Source of the DNA: Leptolyngbya sp. FACHB-60
GTDB taxonomy: Bacteria > Cyanobacteriota > Cyanobacteriia > Phormidesmidales > Phormidesmidaceae
Reading direction: 5' to 3'
DNA: 64,000 nucleotides
Assembly: GCF_014695775.1 (NCBI RefSeq)
Contig: NZ_JACJOX010000016.1
Coordinates: 62,001-126,000, forward strand
Under the pieces are notes generated by a model, which saw nothing but the letters and a program-made list of their open reading frames with translations, was not told the DNA's origin and did not search any database. Made by a program: the position numbers and the translations under genes. Shown piece after piece: positions 8,180 to 16,069 of the stretch; positions within the stretch are counted from its first letter, which is position 1, and each line of letters begins with the position of its first letter.

Positions 8180-10297
8180 ATGACCGCCCAAAAGCTCCTT
8201 TTCAACTACGCGAAACGCTACCCCTGGCGCATTTTGGCCGCCATTGGGCTGGGCTTTTCGGGGGCGGTGTTTAACGGGGTGGGCACCACGTTGATTGTGC
8301 CAGCGGTGTTTGAGCTACTGGGCACTCAGGAAAGCACCGGGGCGATCGCCCTTCCCCCCCTGCTAGAGCAAGTGACCGAACCATTTTTAGGCCTGCCTGG
8401 CCCAGGGCGGGCGGTGGCCATGCTGAGCTTTATCGTGCTCACCATTCTGCTCAAAAATCTGGCCAACTACCTGAGCAGCGTCACCAGCGAAGGGCTCAGC
8501 CGCCGCCTCACCTGCGACCTGCGCCGGGCCGGGCTCGACCTGCTGCTGGGCGTCGATATCGACTACCACAACACCATGCGCACGGGAGATATCATTCAGC
8601 GGCTGAATGATCAGATTGGTCGGGCGGTGACCTCGATCAATGCGGTGATCAACCTGCTGCGGGCGTCGCTGAATATTTTGTTTTTTGGGGTGGTGCTGCT
8701 GTCGATCTCGGGGTCGCTGACCCTAGCGGCCGTGGTGCTCATGGCTGGGGTGTTGGTGCTGAACCGCTACGTAATCGCCCGCGCCCGCGAGTACGGCAAA
8801 GCCCTGGCCGATGCCTCTAAAGACTATTCGGTGCGCACCCTAGAAATGCTCAACGGAATGCGGTTAGTGAAAGCCACCGCCAACGAAACCGCAGAATTTG
8901 CCCAGGTAGAAGCCTTAATCGAGCGACGAGAACAGGCTGCCCTGCGATCGCAGATGAACACTGCCATCATCGGTCCGCTGAATGAAATTCTCAGCATTTT
9001 GGCCCTGGTGGCGATTATTTTGATCAGCCAGTTTTGGCTCGGTAGCGGCTCGGCAGCGACGGCCACCCTACTGCTGACCTTTTTGTTTGTGCTGTCGCGA
9101 GTGGTTCAGTTTGTGGGGCAGCTCAACTCGGCCCGCAGCCAGCTGGCCAACAGCGCCGCCAGTGTTGACCTGGTCCACGACTTTTTGCGCCGCGACAATA
9201 AACCCTTCATGGCCCAGGGCGATCGCGGCCTCACCACCCTTAGCCAGGGCATTACCTTTGAAGGCATTGCCTTTAAATATCCCACTGCGAAAGACTGGTC
9301 GCTGCACGAGATCACCCTCTCGCTACCCAAGGGCACCACCCTGGCTCTGGTGGGGGCCTCGGGAGCAGGCAAGTCTACCCTAGCCGATCTGCTGCCCCGC
9401 TTTTACGACCCGGTAGCAGGCCGCATCGCCATTGACGGCGTAGACCTGCGCGAGTTTGACCTGGGCAGCTTGCGGCGGGCCATGGGCATCGTTAGCCAAG
9501 ACACATTTTTGTTTAACGCCACCGTGCGCGACAACATTGCCTACGCCCAGCCTGCGGCCACCGACGCTGAGGTAGCGCAAGCGGCGCGACGGGCCAACGC
9601 CTACGAATTTATTAGCCAGCTGCCCCAGGGCTTTGACACGGTGGTGGGCGATCGCGGCGTCATGCTCTCAGGTGGCCAGCGCCAGCGCATCGCCATTGCC
9701 CGCGCCCTGCTGCAAAACCCGCCGATTTTGATCCTCGATGAAGCCACCAGCGCCCTCGATACGGTGTCAGAGCAGCTAGTGCAAGAAGCCCTGGAAGATC
9801 TGAGCCGCGATCGCACCACCCTAGTGATTGCCCACCGCTTCTCCACCATTCGCAAAGCCGACCAAATCGCCGTGCTTGACCAGGGCCGCGTGGTCGAACT
9901 CGGCACCCACGAGCAACTGCTGCAACGCCAGGGCCGCTACACCTACCTCTACACCGTGCAGTTCGCTCACGAAACCGGCTCCTACCCTAGTCCCCCATCC
10001 ATTACCAACGCCACCTCCTACGACCTGCGATCGGGCCTCAACGTCGTACTCGGCTCCCTCCAGCTGTTAGCTGACGGTCTAGTTGAAGACGGCCCCGAAG
10101 CCGCAGAACTCATCCAAGAAGCCTACCGCGCCGCCCTCAACCTACTCCCCACCCTCGAAACCATCGAAAAACAGTCCACCGACGACGATCTTCCCATTTC
10201 CCCATCCTCCCTTCCGCCATCCCCGTCTCCCATCTCTGAAACTCTGCTGAATTCAAAACTCAAAATGTCTCCGGAGACGCTCCGCGAACAAAGCTAA
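8180..10297 (+). CDS. ABC exporter (fused permease-ATPase) with histidine-kinase-like C-terminal tail
   Basis: This 705-residue half-transporter exports a lipid-linked or glycan substrate. A six-helix ABC exporter membrane domain (about residues 15-320) precedes an ATPase domain with Walker A GASGAGKST (about 393), the signature LSGGQRQRIAIARA (about 497), Walker B ILILDEATS (about 516) and the H-loop IAHR (about 549). Members of the MsbA/HepA type usually stop near residue 600. Here about 100 more residues follow; the part from residue 613 (SYDLRSGLNVVLGSLQLL) closely resembles the histidine-kinase H-box SHELRTPLN, but with Tyr614 where the phospho-acceptor His would be. The very end is Ser/Pro-rich. 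Neighbouring glycosyltransferases suggest a surface polysaccharide substrate. Confidence 0.9.
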   Translation: MTAQKLLFNYAKRYPWRILAAIGLGFSGAVFNGVGTTLIVPAVFELLGTQESTGAIALPPLLEQVTEPFLGLPGPGRAVAMLSFIVLTILLKNLANYLSSVTSEGLSRRLTCDLRRAGLDLLLGVDIDYHNTMRTGDIIQRLNDQIGRAVTSINAVINLLRASLNILFFGVVLLSISGSLTLAAVVLMAGVLVLNRYVIARAREYGKALADASKDYSVRTLEMLNGMRLVKATANETAEFAQVEALIERREQAALRSQMNTAIIGPLNEILSILALVAIILISQFWLGSGSAATATLLLTFLFVLSRVVQFVGQLNSARSQLANSAASVDLVHDFLRRDNKPFMAQGDRGLTTLSQGITFEGIAFKYPTAKDWSLHEITLSLPKGTTLALVGASGAGKSTLADLLPRFYDPVAGRIAIDGVDLREFDLGSLRRAMGIVSQDTFLFNATVRDNIAYAQPAATDAEVAQAARRANAYEFISQLPQGFDTVVGDRGVMLSGGQRQRIAIARALLQNPPILILDEATSALDTVSEQLVQEALEDLSRDRTTLVIAHRFSTIRKADQIAVLDQGRVVELGTHEQLLQRQGRYTYLYTVQFAHETGSYPSPPSITNATSYDLRSGLNVVLGSLQLLADGLVEDGPEAAELIQEAYRAALNLLPTLETIEKQSTDDDLPISPSSLPPSPSPISETLLNSKLKMSPETLREQS

Positions 10298-10351
10298 TAC
10301 GTTTCCCTCATCATCTTCTTCACCCTCCCCACCTTCCTCACTCCCCACCCC

Positions 10352-11566
10352 ATGCCCCGCCCCTACCTCTTCTTCATCCGCGACACCCTACCCCAGCCAG
10401 CGGCCCACCTGATTCAAACCGTGCAGTGCGCCAACGCCGCCGCTAACCTGGGCTACCCTACCCAGCTCGCCTTTGTCGATCGCAGCGCAACGGCCTGGCA
10501 ACCCTGGCGCTGGGTGAACCCGCAGCCCCAGCCCGTGGATGAAGAGTTTGCTCGTTTTTTCAACATTCAAACTAGGGCGTTAAATTCGCTAGAACTGCTT
10601 CCTCTAGCGATGCCCTGGCCCATCGACCGGGTCAAGCACAAGCTCACCAACGCCAGCACCGTAGCCTGCAAATACTATTGGCCGCTGCACTTGGCCGCCC
10701 GCACCGCCCTCGTCCACACCCGCGACTGGAACTTCGCCAAAGCCGCCCTGAAGCAGGGGGTGCCGGTGGTATTTGAGTGCCACCACCACACCGAAAAACC
10801 CTTCGAGCCCGAGATGGCAACCCATCCCCTGTTGCAGGTGGTAGTCACCGTCATCGACACGGTGAAAGAAAGCATTGTGCGCAACGGGGTGCCCGAGAAA
10901 AAGGTAGTTACGGTGCCCAACGGGTTTAACACGCAGTTTTTGACGCGGCATCCAGGGGCGGCGCAGGAGTGGCGCGATCGCCTCCTCAACCCAAAATTCA
11001 CCCAGCTCGTCGTCTACGCCGGAGCGCTACACGAGTTCAAGGGTGTCGATTTACTGCTGCAAATTGCACCCCAGTTTCCCCAGGTAAAATTTGCGTTGGC
11101 TGGTGGCCCCGTTGACCAGCAGCAGCACTACCGCGATCGCATCACGAACCTAGGCTTAGAAAATGTAGATGTGCTTGGATTTTTAGCACAGCAGGACCTA
11201 GCCCATCTGCTGCAAGCCGCTGATGCCCTAGCCCATCCCCACCTGCTAGGCAAGGCCGCTACTTTTACCTCGCCCCTCAAACTATTCGACTACCTCGCCT
11301 CAGGCGCTCCGGTGGTAGCCACCCGCATTCCATCGCTCGAAAACTGGCCCCTGGCCGCACAGATTGCCCACTGGTGCGACCCCAATCAACCCCTGGCATT
11401 TGCAAACAGTCTGAGGCAGGTGCTGGCCCACTACCCCCGCCCGGTTAAGGGGTTTGCTCCGAATATAGCTGCCCTTCAACCCTATTCATGGGAAGCCCGC
11501 ATTGAGAAAATTTTGTCTCACGTAGAAGCTCAATACCATCCCCAACTGCTGGGAGAAAACCCATGA
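10352..11566 (+). CDS. GT4-type glycosyltransferase
   Basis: This is a 404-residue GT-B enzyme. The N-terminal half starts with LFFIRDTLPQPAAHLIQTVQ and includes VVFECHHHTEKP. The C-terminal half holds LVVYAGALHEFKGVDLLL and SPLKLFDYLASGAPVVAT, the latter matching the conserved donor-binding block of GT4 enzymes. The acceptor and donor sugars cannot be told from sequence. It ends in an ATGA overlap with the next gene, so the two are translationally coupled within the glycan locus. The upstream gap of about 50 bases is pyrimidine-rich and shows no clear ribosome binding site. Confidence 0.85.
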   Translation: MPRPYLFFIRDTLPQPAAHLIQTVQCANAAANLGYPTQLAFVDRSATAWQPWRWVNPQPQPVDEEFARFFNIQTRALNSLELLPLAMPWPIDRVKHKLTNASTVACKYYWPLHLAARTALVHTRDWNFAKAALKQGVPVVFECHHHTEKPFEPEMATHPLLQVVVTVIDTVKESIVRNGVPEKKVVTVPNGFNTQFLTRHPGAAQEWRDRLLNPKFTQLVVYAGALHEFKGVDLLLQIAPQFPQVKFALAGGPVDQQQHYRDRITNLGLENVDVLGFLAQQDLAHLLQAADALAHPHLLGKAATFTSPLKLFDYLASGAPVVATRIPSLENWPLAAQIAHWCDPNQPLAFANSLRQVLAHYPRPVKGFAPNIAALQPYSWEARIEKILSHVEAQYHPQLLGENP

Positions 11567-12540
11567 CCCGCCCCATTGTCGGCATGCTGTCAAGCTACGG
11601 CAGCCTCACTCAGTGCGACTGGCTGTGGAAGCAAACGCCAGAGCCCTTTGGGGTGTGGGGCAACATGCAGCTGCAATCGCAGAACCCAAAGCCCGACTAC
11701 CTACTGCTGTATCAGTTCAACTTTCACGAGCGGTTAGCCCCCAAACCCCAGTCAAAGTCACAGCGGTTGCTCAACGCGTTGCCCTTTGCCAAGCTTGCCG
11801 CTCCGGTAAATGCTAATCAACTGCCGCCGCAGTTTAGCCAGGTGCCGAAGGAGCGCACGGCCTTTTTGCTGCGCGAGCCGCCTTTGCCGGAGGTGCGATC
11901 GCAGAATCTGCTCAACTACGCCTACGCCCGCGACTACTGCGGCTACGTCTCTGGCCCAGACGACTCGGCCCCTACCCCGACCTACATGCCTGCGATTTGG
12001 TACGTCAATGTCTCCTTCCGCGAGCTGAATGAGGCCCCACCACCCGAGAAGCCTAGCCCCTGTAGCTGGATTACCTCCGGCATTAACCGCACCGAGAGCC
12101 ATCGCCAGCGGCTGGCCTTTTTGCAGGCGCTTCAGGAGAGTGGCGTGCCCGTCGAGGTTTACGGACGCGACCTGCCGCCAGGTACGCGCACCGCCGGAGA
12201 ACTGAGCAATAAGTGGTCGGGCATGGCCCCCTACACCTACAACTTGGCGATTGAGAATTTTGCCGACAACGACTGGTATGCCAGCGAAAAACTCTGGGAT
12301 GCCCTGCTTGCCTGGTGTTTACCCATCTACTACGGCGGCGGCGCAGCGGATAAACTGTTGCCCCCCGGCAGCTTTTTGCGCCTGCCCAGTCTAGATGAGA
12401 AGGGCATTGAGTACATTCGTGAGGTGACGGCCAGCCCCGATGCGTGGCTAGAGGCGAGGGATGCGATCGCCGAAGCCCGCCAAATAATTCTCCACAAGCT
12501 AAACCTGATGAACTGGCTGTCAGACTGGGTAGGTGAATAA
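11563..12540 (+). CDS. GT10 (fucosyltransferase)-like glycosyltransferase
   Basis: This 325-residue protein's C-terminal part (about residues 220-300) carries the hallmark block of GT10 enzymes: YTYNLAIENFADNDWYASEKLWDAL followed by PIYYGG, broken here across the text. In the family, the AIEN...EKLWDAL segment binds the GDP-fucose donor. The N-terminal part is less familiar. Fucose transfer is therefore likely but unproven; another GDP-sugar is possible. The start overlaps the previous stop (ATGA) and its end nearly abuts the next gene, so it is part of one transcription unit with the surrounding glycosyltransferases. Confidence 0.78.
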   Translation: MTRPIVGMLSSYGSLTQCDWLWKQTPEPFGVWGNMQLQSQNPKPDYLLLYQFNFHERLAPKPQSKSQRLLNALPFAKLAAPVNANQLPPQFSQVPKERTAFLLREPPLPEVRSQNLLNYAYARDYCGYVSGPDDSAPTPTYMPAIWYVNVSFRELNEAPPPEKPSPCSWITSGINRTESHRQRLAFLQALQESGVPVEVYGRDLPPGTRTAGELSNKWSGMAPYTYNLAIENFADNDWYASEKLWDALLAWCLPIYYGGGAADKLLPPGSFLRLPSLDEKGIEYIREVTASPDAWLEARDAIAEARQIILHKLNLMNWLSDWVGE

Positions 12541-12541
12541 C

Positions 12542-13531
12542 ATGGACGGCATTTGTACCCTCGGCAACGATCGCGTCTATGACCAAATCGTCGCCCTAAT
12601 CAACAGCATCGAAGTCTTTGCTCCGGGGATGTCGGTGTGCATCTATCCCTACGACGATCAAGTGGATCGGCTGCGGGAGTTAGCCGAGTCACGCCCTCAG
12701 GTCACCCTGTACGGCAACAAAACCTCCATCCAGCGGTGGGATGCTTGGGTAGAGCAAATCTGGGCCACCCATCCCACTGCTCGGCAACGGTGGGATGCGA
12801 TCGACAGCGCAGGCATTCACCGCATGGGCACCCACCGCCGATTCTGCGCCTTCGATGGCCCCTTCGATCGCTTCCTCTATATGGATGCCGATACGCTACT
12901 GCTCAGCGATCCAATCCCGGTGTTTAACGCGCTGAATGAGTACGATTGGGTCACCTACGACTTTCAGCACAAAGACCTCAGCCACGTGTACGACGTAGAT
13001 TCTGGCTGGATGGAGCAGCTGTTTTCTGAGGAGCAGTTGCAGCGGCAGGCGTTTTGCTCAGGGTTCTATGGCAGTCGCCGAGGGTTATTTGATCCTAATC
13101 AGGGCCAAGACATTTTGAATAGGCTGAAGGCTGGGGAAGCAGCAGTGCTGTACCCCATGGCCCCTGACCAAACCATTCTCAACTACCTAGTCATGCGGCA
13201 GCGGGTCAACTCCTGCAACCTGGCGCTGACCCTGCCAGCGGAGGAACGCAGCGGCAATTCTGTCACCTCCAAACACTTCACCACTGAGAATCACCGCGTC
13301 TATGACAAGGGCGTGCCGCTGCTGTATCTGCACTACATCGGCCTGTCGTCACAGCTGTTTGCCCGTCTCTGCAACGGCGAGAACGTTGACCTTCCCTACC
13401 GCAATGTGTTCTTGCACTACCGCTATCTGCACAATTCTGAGAATCGCCCAACACTGGCGGGCAAACTAGTGACAGCCAAGCCCCAAGGCTGGCGACGGTA
13501 CTTTAAACCCCTGGCCCAGTTGCTCCCCTGA
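12542..13531 (+). CDS. DxD-motif glycosyltransferase-like protein, first of a tandem pair
   Basis: The protein has 329 residues from the ATG at 12542; a GTG nine bases earlier overlaps the preceding gene and is less likely. It has a GT-A-like opening (GICTLGNDRVYDQIVALINS) and the metal-binding DxD motif in FDRFLYMDADTLLLSDPI (Asp-Ala-Asp), as in GT8-type enzymes. A C-terminal section with YLHYIGL follows. It resembles a cyanobacterial family named after the neighbouring Nostoc punctiforme genes Npun_R2821 and Npun_R2822, from memory. It is clearly a paralogue of the next gene. A role in the same surface glycan is inferred from context. Confidence 0.75.
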   Translation: MDGICTLGNDRVYDQIVALINSIEVFAPGMSVCIYPYDDQVDRLRELAESRPQVTLYGNKTSIQRWDAWVEQIWATHPTARQRWDAIDSAGIHRMGTHRRFCAFDGPFDRFLYMDADTLLLSDPIPVFNALNEYDWVTYDFQHKDLSHVYDVDSGWMEQLFSEEQLQRQAFCSGFYGSRRGLFDPNQGQDILNRLKAGEAAVLYPMAPDQTILNYLVMRQRVNSCNLALTLPAEERSGNSVTSKHFTTENHRVYDKGVPLLYLHYIGLSSQLFARLCNGENVDLPYRNVFLHYRYLHNSENRPTLAGKLVTAKPQGWRRYFKPLAQLLP

Positions 13532-13539
13532 GGATTGCT

Positions 13540-14469
13540 ATGACTTCGCGCGGCATTTACATTACAGCCAACGACAAAGTGCTAGACCACGCGATCGCCT
13601 GCCTTAATAGCATTCGCGCCCATGACCCCAGCATCCCGGTCATGCTGATTCCCTACAACGACGACTATCACCAAGTGGCCGAGGTGCTGGGCCGCGACTA
13701 CGGGGTTGAGGTTTACCCCGACTTAGAGTTCATTCAGCGGTTGTCAGAAAATTTGCACGGCATTTTTGGCGAGGGGTTCTTTGCCCGGCCCAACCAGTTT
13801 CGCAAGCAGGCCTGCTGGTTTGGCCCCTTCGATCGCTTTCTCTACATCGATACCGATGTGGTCGTGTTTAGTGCGATCGCCAAAGTCCTCGACGCCCTCG
13901 ACGACCACGACTTCATCAGCTACGACTACCAGCATCGGGGCGGCATTCGCAACGTGTTTGCCCCCGCCATTGTTGAGCAAGGGGTCTTCACCGCTGCTGA
14001 GCTAGAGGATATGTTCAACTGTGGCTTTTGGGGTTCTAAAAAAGGACTGGTCAGTGAGCAAGACCTCTACGACACCTTTGCTGAATGCGCCGCCCATCCC
14101 GACTACTTCGACTTCTCCGAAAAAACCTCTGACCAGCCGATTATCAACTACCTGATTTTGAAGCGCATGGCGCGACGGTTTAACCTGGTGCGCCAGCCCG
14201 GCGGCGGCCCTGGCAACTGGGCGGGCAGCCCTCACTTTGTCCAAGAGGGCATGACGCTGAGTGATCCCAACGTAAACAAGCCTCTCGACTATCTACATTG
14301 GGCTGGCTATCGCATTCAACCGGGCTGTCCCTACTGGGATATTTGGGCTCACTACCGCTACCTGCGCGACCCCGGCATCCGCCCGGTAGAAGTGCCCACC
14401 ATCGCACCTTCCCCAATAACCACCTTGAGCCGCAAGGCAGGAAGGCTACTAAGTCGTTTGGGACGCTAG
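13540..14469 (+). CDS. DxD-motif glycosyltransferase-like protein, second of a tandem pair
   Basis: This 309-residue paralogue of the preceding gene starts 8 bases after it. The same landmarks appear in order: GIYITANDKVLDHAIACLNS, the DxD block FDRFLYIDTDVVVFSAIA (Asp-Thr-Asp), CGFWGSKKGL, and YLHWAGY near the end. The two copies have clearly diverged, so they probably add different sugars or use different acceptors and are not simple duplicates. It is the last gene of the glycan locus; a toxin-antitoxin pair follows. Confidence 0.75.
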   Translation: MTSRGIYITANDKVLDHAIACLNSIRAHDPSIPVMLIPYNDDYHQVAEVLGRDYGVEVYPDLEFIQRLSENLHGIFGEGFFARPNQFRKQACWFGPFDRFLYIDTDVVVFSAIAKVLDALDDHDFISYDYQHRGGIRNVFAPAIVEQGVFTAAELEDMFNCGFWGSKKGLVSEQDLYDTFAECAAHPDYFDFSEKTSDQPIINYLILKRMARRFNLVRQPGGGPGNWAGSPHFVQEGMTLSDPNVNKPLDYLHWAGYRIQPGCPYWDIWAHYRYLRDPGIRPVEVPTIAPSPITTLSRKAGRLLSRLGR

Positions 14470-14544
14470 CCATGGCCGAACGAATGGCGCGCTATTGATA
14501 AAGAGTAAAATAGCACCAACAATTCATTGGGTCTTCTAGTGGGC

Positions 14545-14802
14545 ATGAACATCCAAGATCCTCAAGCTCACCGTATGGCACAAGAACTGGCAGAACTGAC
14601 CGGCCAAAGTCTAACCGATGCTGTCAAAATGGCGCTTCAACAGGCTTTGGCTAAATTTAAGGCCGGCAAAACTGCTCCACAGCCCCGCCCCTTGGCCGAT
14701 CGCCTCAATGAGATTGCGCTGCGCTGTGCTGCCCTGCCTGATTATGACAACCGTAGCGCAGACGAAATTTTGGGCTACGACGAGCACGGGCTACCTAGCT
14801 AA
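14545..14802 (+). CDS. vapB: VapB-type antitoxin
   Basis: This is an 85-residue protein that should bind and neutralise the PIN toxin encoded next. The N-terminal half (HRMAQELAELTGQSLTDAVKMALQQALAK) is the short helical DNA-binding and dimerisation type seen in Rv0623-like antitoxins. The C-terminal half (PLADRLNEIALRCAALPDYDNRSADEILGYDEHGLPS) is the toxin-binding tail, ending in the family's D-x-x-GLP. The start is placed at the ATG at 14545; the frame opens at TTG 14527 but the family begins at MNIQDP-like sequences. Its stop overlaps the toxin start by one base (TAATG). Such antitoxins usually repress their own promoter. Confidence 0.88.
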   Translation: MNIQDPQAHRMAQELAELTGQSLTDAVKMALQQALAKFKAGKTAPQPRPLADRLNEIALRCAALPDYDNRSADEILGYDEHGLPS

Positions 14803-15188
14803 TGGTGATCGATACTTCAGCGATCGTGGCTATTCTTTTTGCCGAAGCTGAACGGGAAACCTTTAACGAAAAGATTGCTGCCGCCACAACTCGCCTTATC
14901 TCAGCCCCTACTTTGGTGGAATGCAGTCTGGTAATTGAATCTCGCAAGCAGGCCTTAGGCCGCGCCGAGCTAGAACTGTTTGTCTACGAAGCAGAAATAA
15001 CCGTAGTGGCCTTCGATCGGCTGCAAGCTGATTTGGCTGCAACGGCCTGGCGCAACTACGGCAAAGGACGACATCTGGCAGGCCTCAACTTTGGCGATTG
15101 CTTTGCCTACGCTCTGGCCAAGTCTAGAAATGAACCTCTGCTGTTTAAGGGGAACGACTTTTCTCAAACGGATATCGCTCAGGCATAA
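14802..15188 (+). CDS. vapC: VapC-type PIN-domain ribonuclease toxin
   Basis: This is a 128-residue PIN-domain RNase, the toxin of a type II pair; relatives cleave tRNA or rRNA when released from VapB. All four acidic metal-binding residues are in place: Asp4 (VIDTSA), Glu40 (PTLVECS), Asp99 (NFGDCFAYALA) and Asp119 (FKGNDF), so it looks active. The start overlaps the vapB stop by one base, giving translational coupling. It sits at the boundary between the glycan locus and housekeeping genes, a common place for such modules. Confidence 0.92.
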   Translation: MVIDTSAIVAILFAEAERETFNEKIAAATTRLISAPTLVECSLVIESRKQALGRAELELFVYEAEITVVAFDRLQADLAATAWRNYGKGRHLAGLNFGDCFAYALAKSRNEPLLFKGNDFSQTDIAQA

Positions 15189-15224
15189 CGCTTGCCATCT
15201 AGATATCGCTTTATCCCATTCGAC

Positions 15225-15935
15225 CTAAAACAATCGGCCCTGCTGAACTTCTCCTAACGCCGATTGCCCTGTGCCGGAAGAGGCGAGGCGATCGGCGTAG
15301 CGGGTGGTTTCGGGCAGGCGGTATTTCGTGCTGCATCGAAGTACCAAATCGATGGCAGTTTCTAGCGTTGTGTAGTGACCGGGAGAAATGTACAGCGGTT
15401 TGGTGTTGGCACGGTTGCGCAGCACGGCTCCAATGCGATCGCCCCGATCCATCAGCGGTACCCAGATACCTTTGTCGGGCGGTACCTCAATGTGGGTGCC
15501 CACCAGGCGCGACTTGGCGACGCCAACGGTAGGGCGATCGCACAACAACCCCAAATGCGACGCGATCCCCAACCGCCGAGGATGAGCGATCCCCTGGCCA
15601 TCGCAGAGAATCACATCTGGCTCGGTTTTGAGCTGGGCCAGCGCCGCCAGCACCGCAGGCACCTCCCGAAACGACAGCAGCCCCGGCACGTAGGGAAATA
15701 CGGTAGGTTGCCGCACCAGCACCTCATCCACCGGAGTCAGATCGGGGAACGACAGCACCACCACAGCGGCGCGGGTGGTTTCGCCCTCATCCTCAAACCC
15801 GGCATCCACCCCGGCAACGTAGCGAATGGGGTTGGGGATGCGATCTTCGAGGACAATCTGGGGTGCGAGGGTCTGCTGAAGGGCGATCGCCTCAGCAGGC
15901 GTCGTCGGCCAGTTCTCTGGAAACTGAATTTGCAT
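15225..15935 (-). CDS. nfi: Endonuclease V (deoxyinosine 3' endonuclease)
   Basis: Endonuclease V nicks DNA near deoxyinosine, the product of adenine deamination, starting alternative excision repair. The 236-residue protein shows the family's catalytic acids: Asp44 (VAGVDAGF), Glu91 (PGLLSFRE) and Asp112 (ILCDGQGIAHPRRLGIASHLG). The last stretch is the most recognisable signature. The usual length is 210-230 residues; the final 20 residues (SSGTGQSALGEVQQGRLF) are a variable tail. The gene is convergent with vapC, with only about 35 bases between the stops. Confidence 0.95.
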   Translation of the reverse strand: MQIQFPENWPTTPAEAIALQQTLAPQIVLEDRIPNPIRYVAGVDAGFEDEGETTRAAVVVLSFPDLTPVDEVLVRQPTVFPYVPGLLSFREVPAVLAALAQLKTEPDVILCDGQGIAHPRRLGIASHLGLLCDRPTVGVAKSRLVGTHIEVPPDKGIWVPLMDRGDRIGAVLRNRANTKPLYISPGHYTTLETAIDLVLRCSTKYRLPETTRYADRLASSGTGQSALGEVQQGRLF

Positions 15936-16069
15936 AGTATTGTGCTTTGCCGATCCTAAATGAGTGCTTGTAAATGCTTTGTACCCTTACCCCAATCTCA
16001 AACCCTAGACCGTAAACCCTCCAACTGCCGCCATGCTAGGGTGATCATGCCCTTCACCGCCTCACCTTT

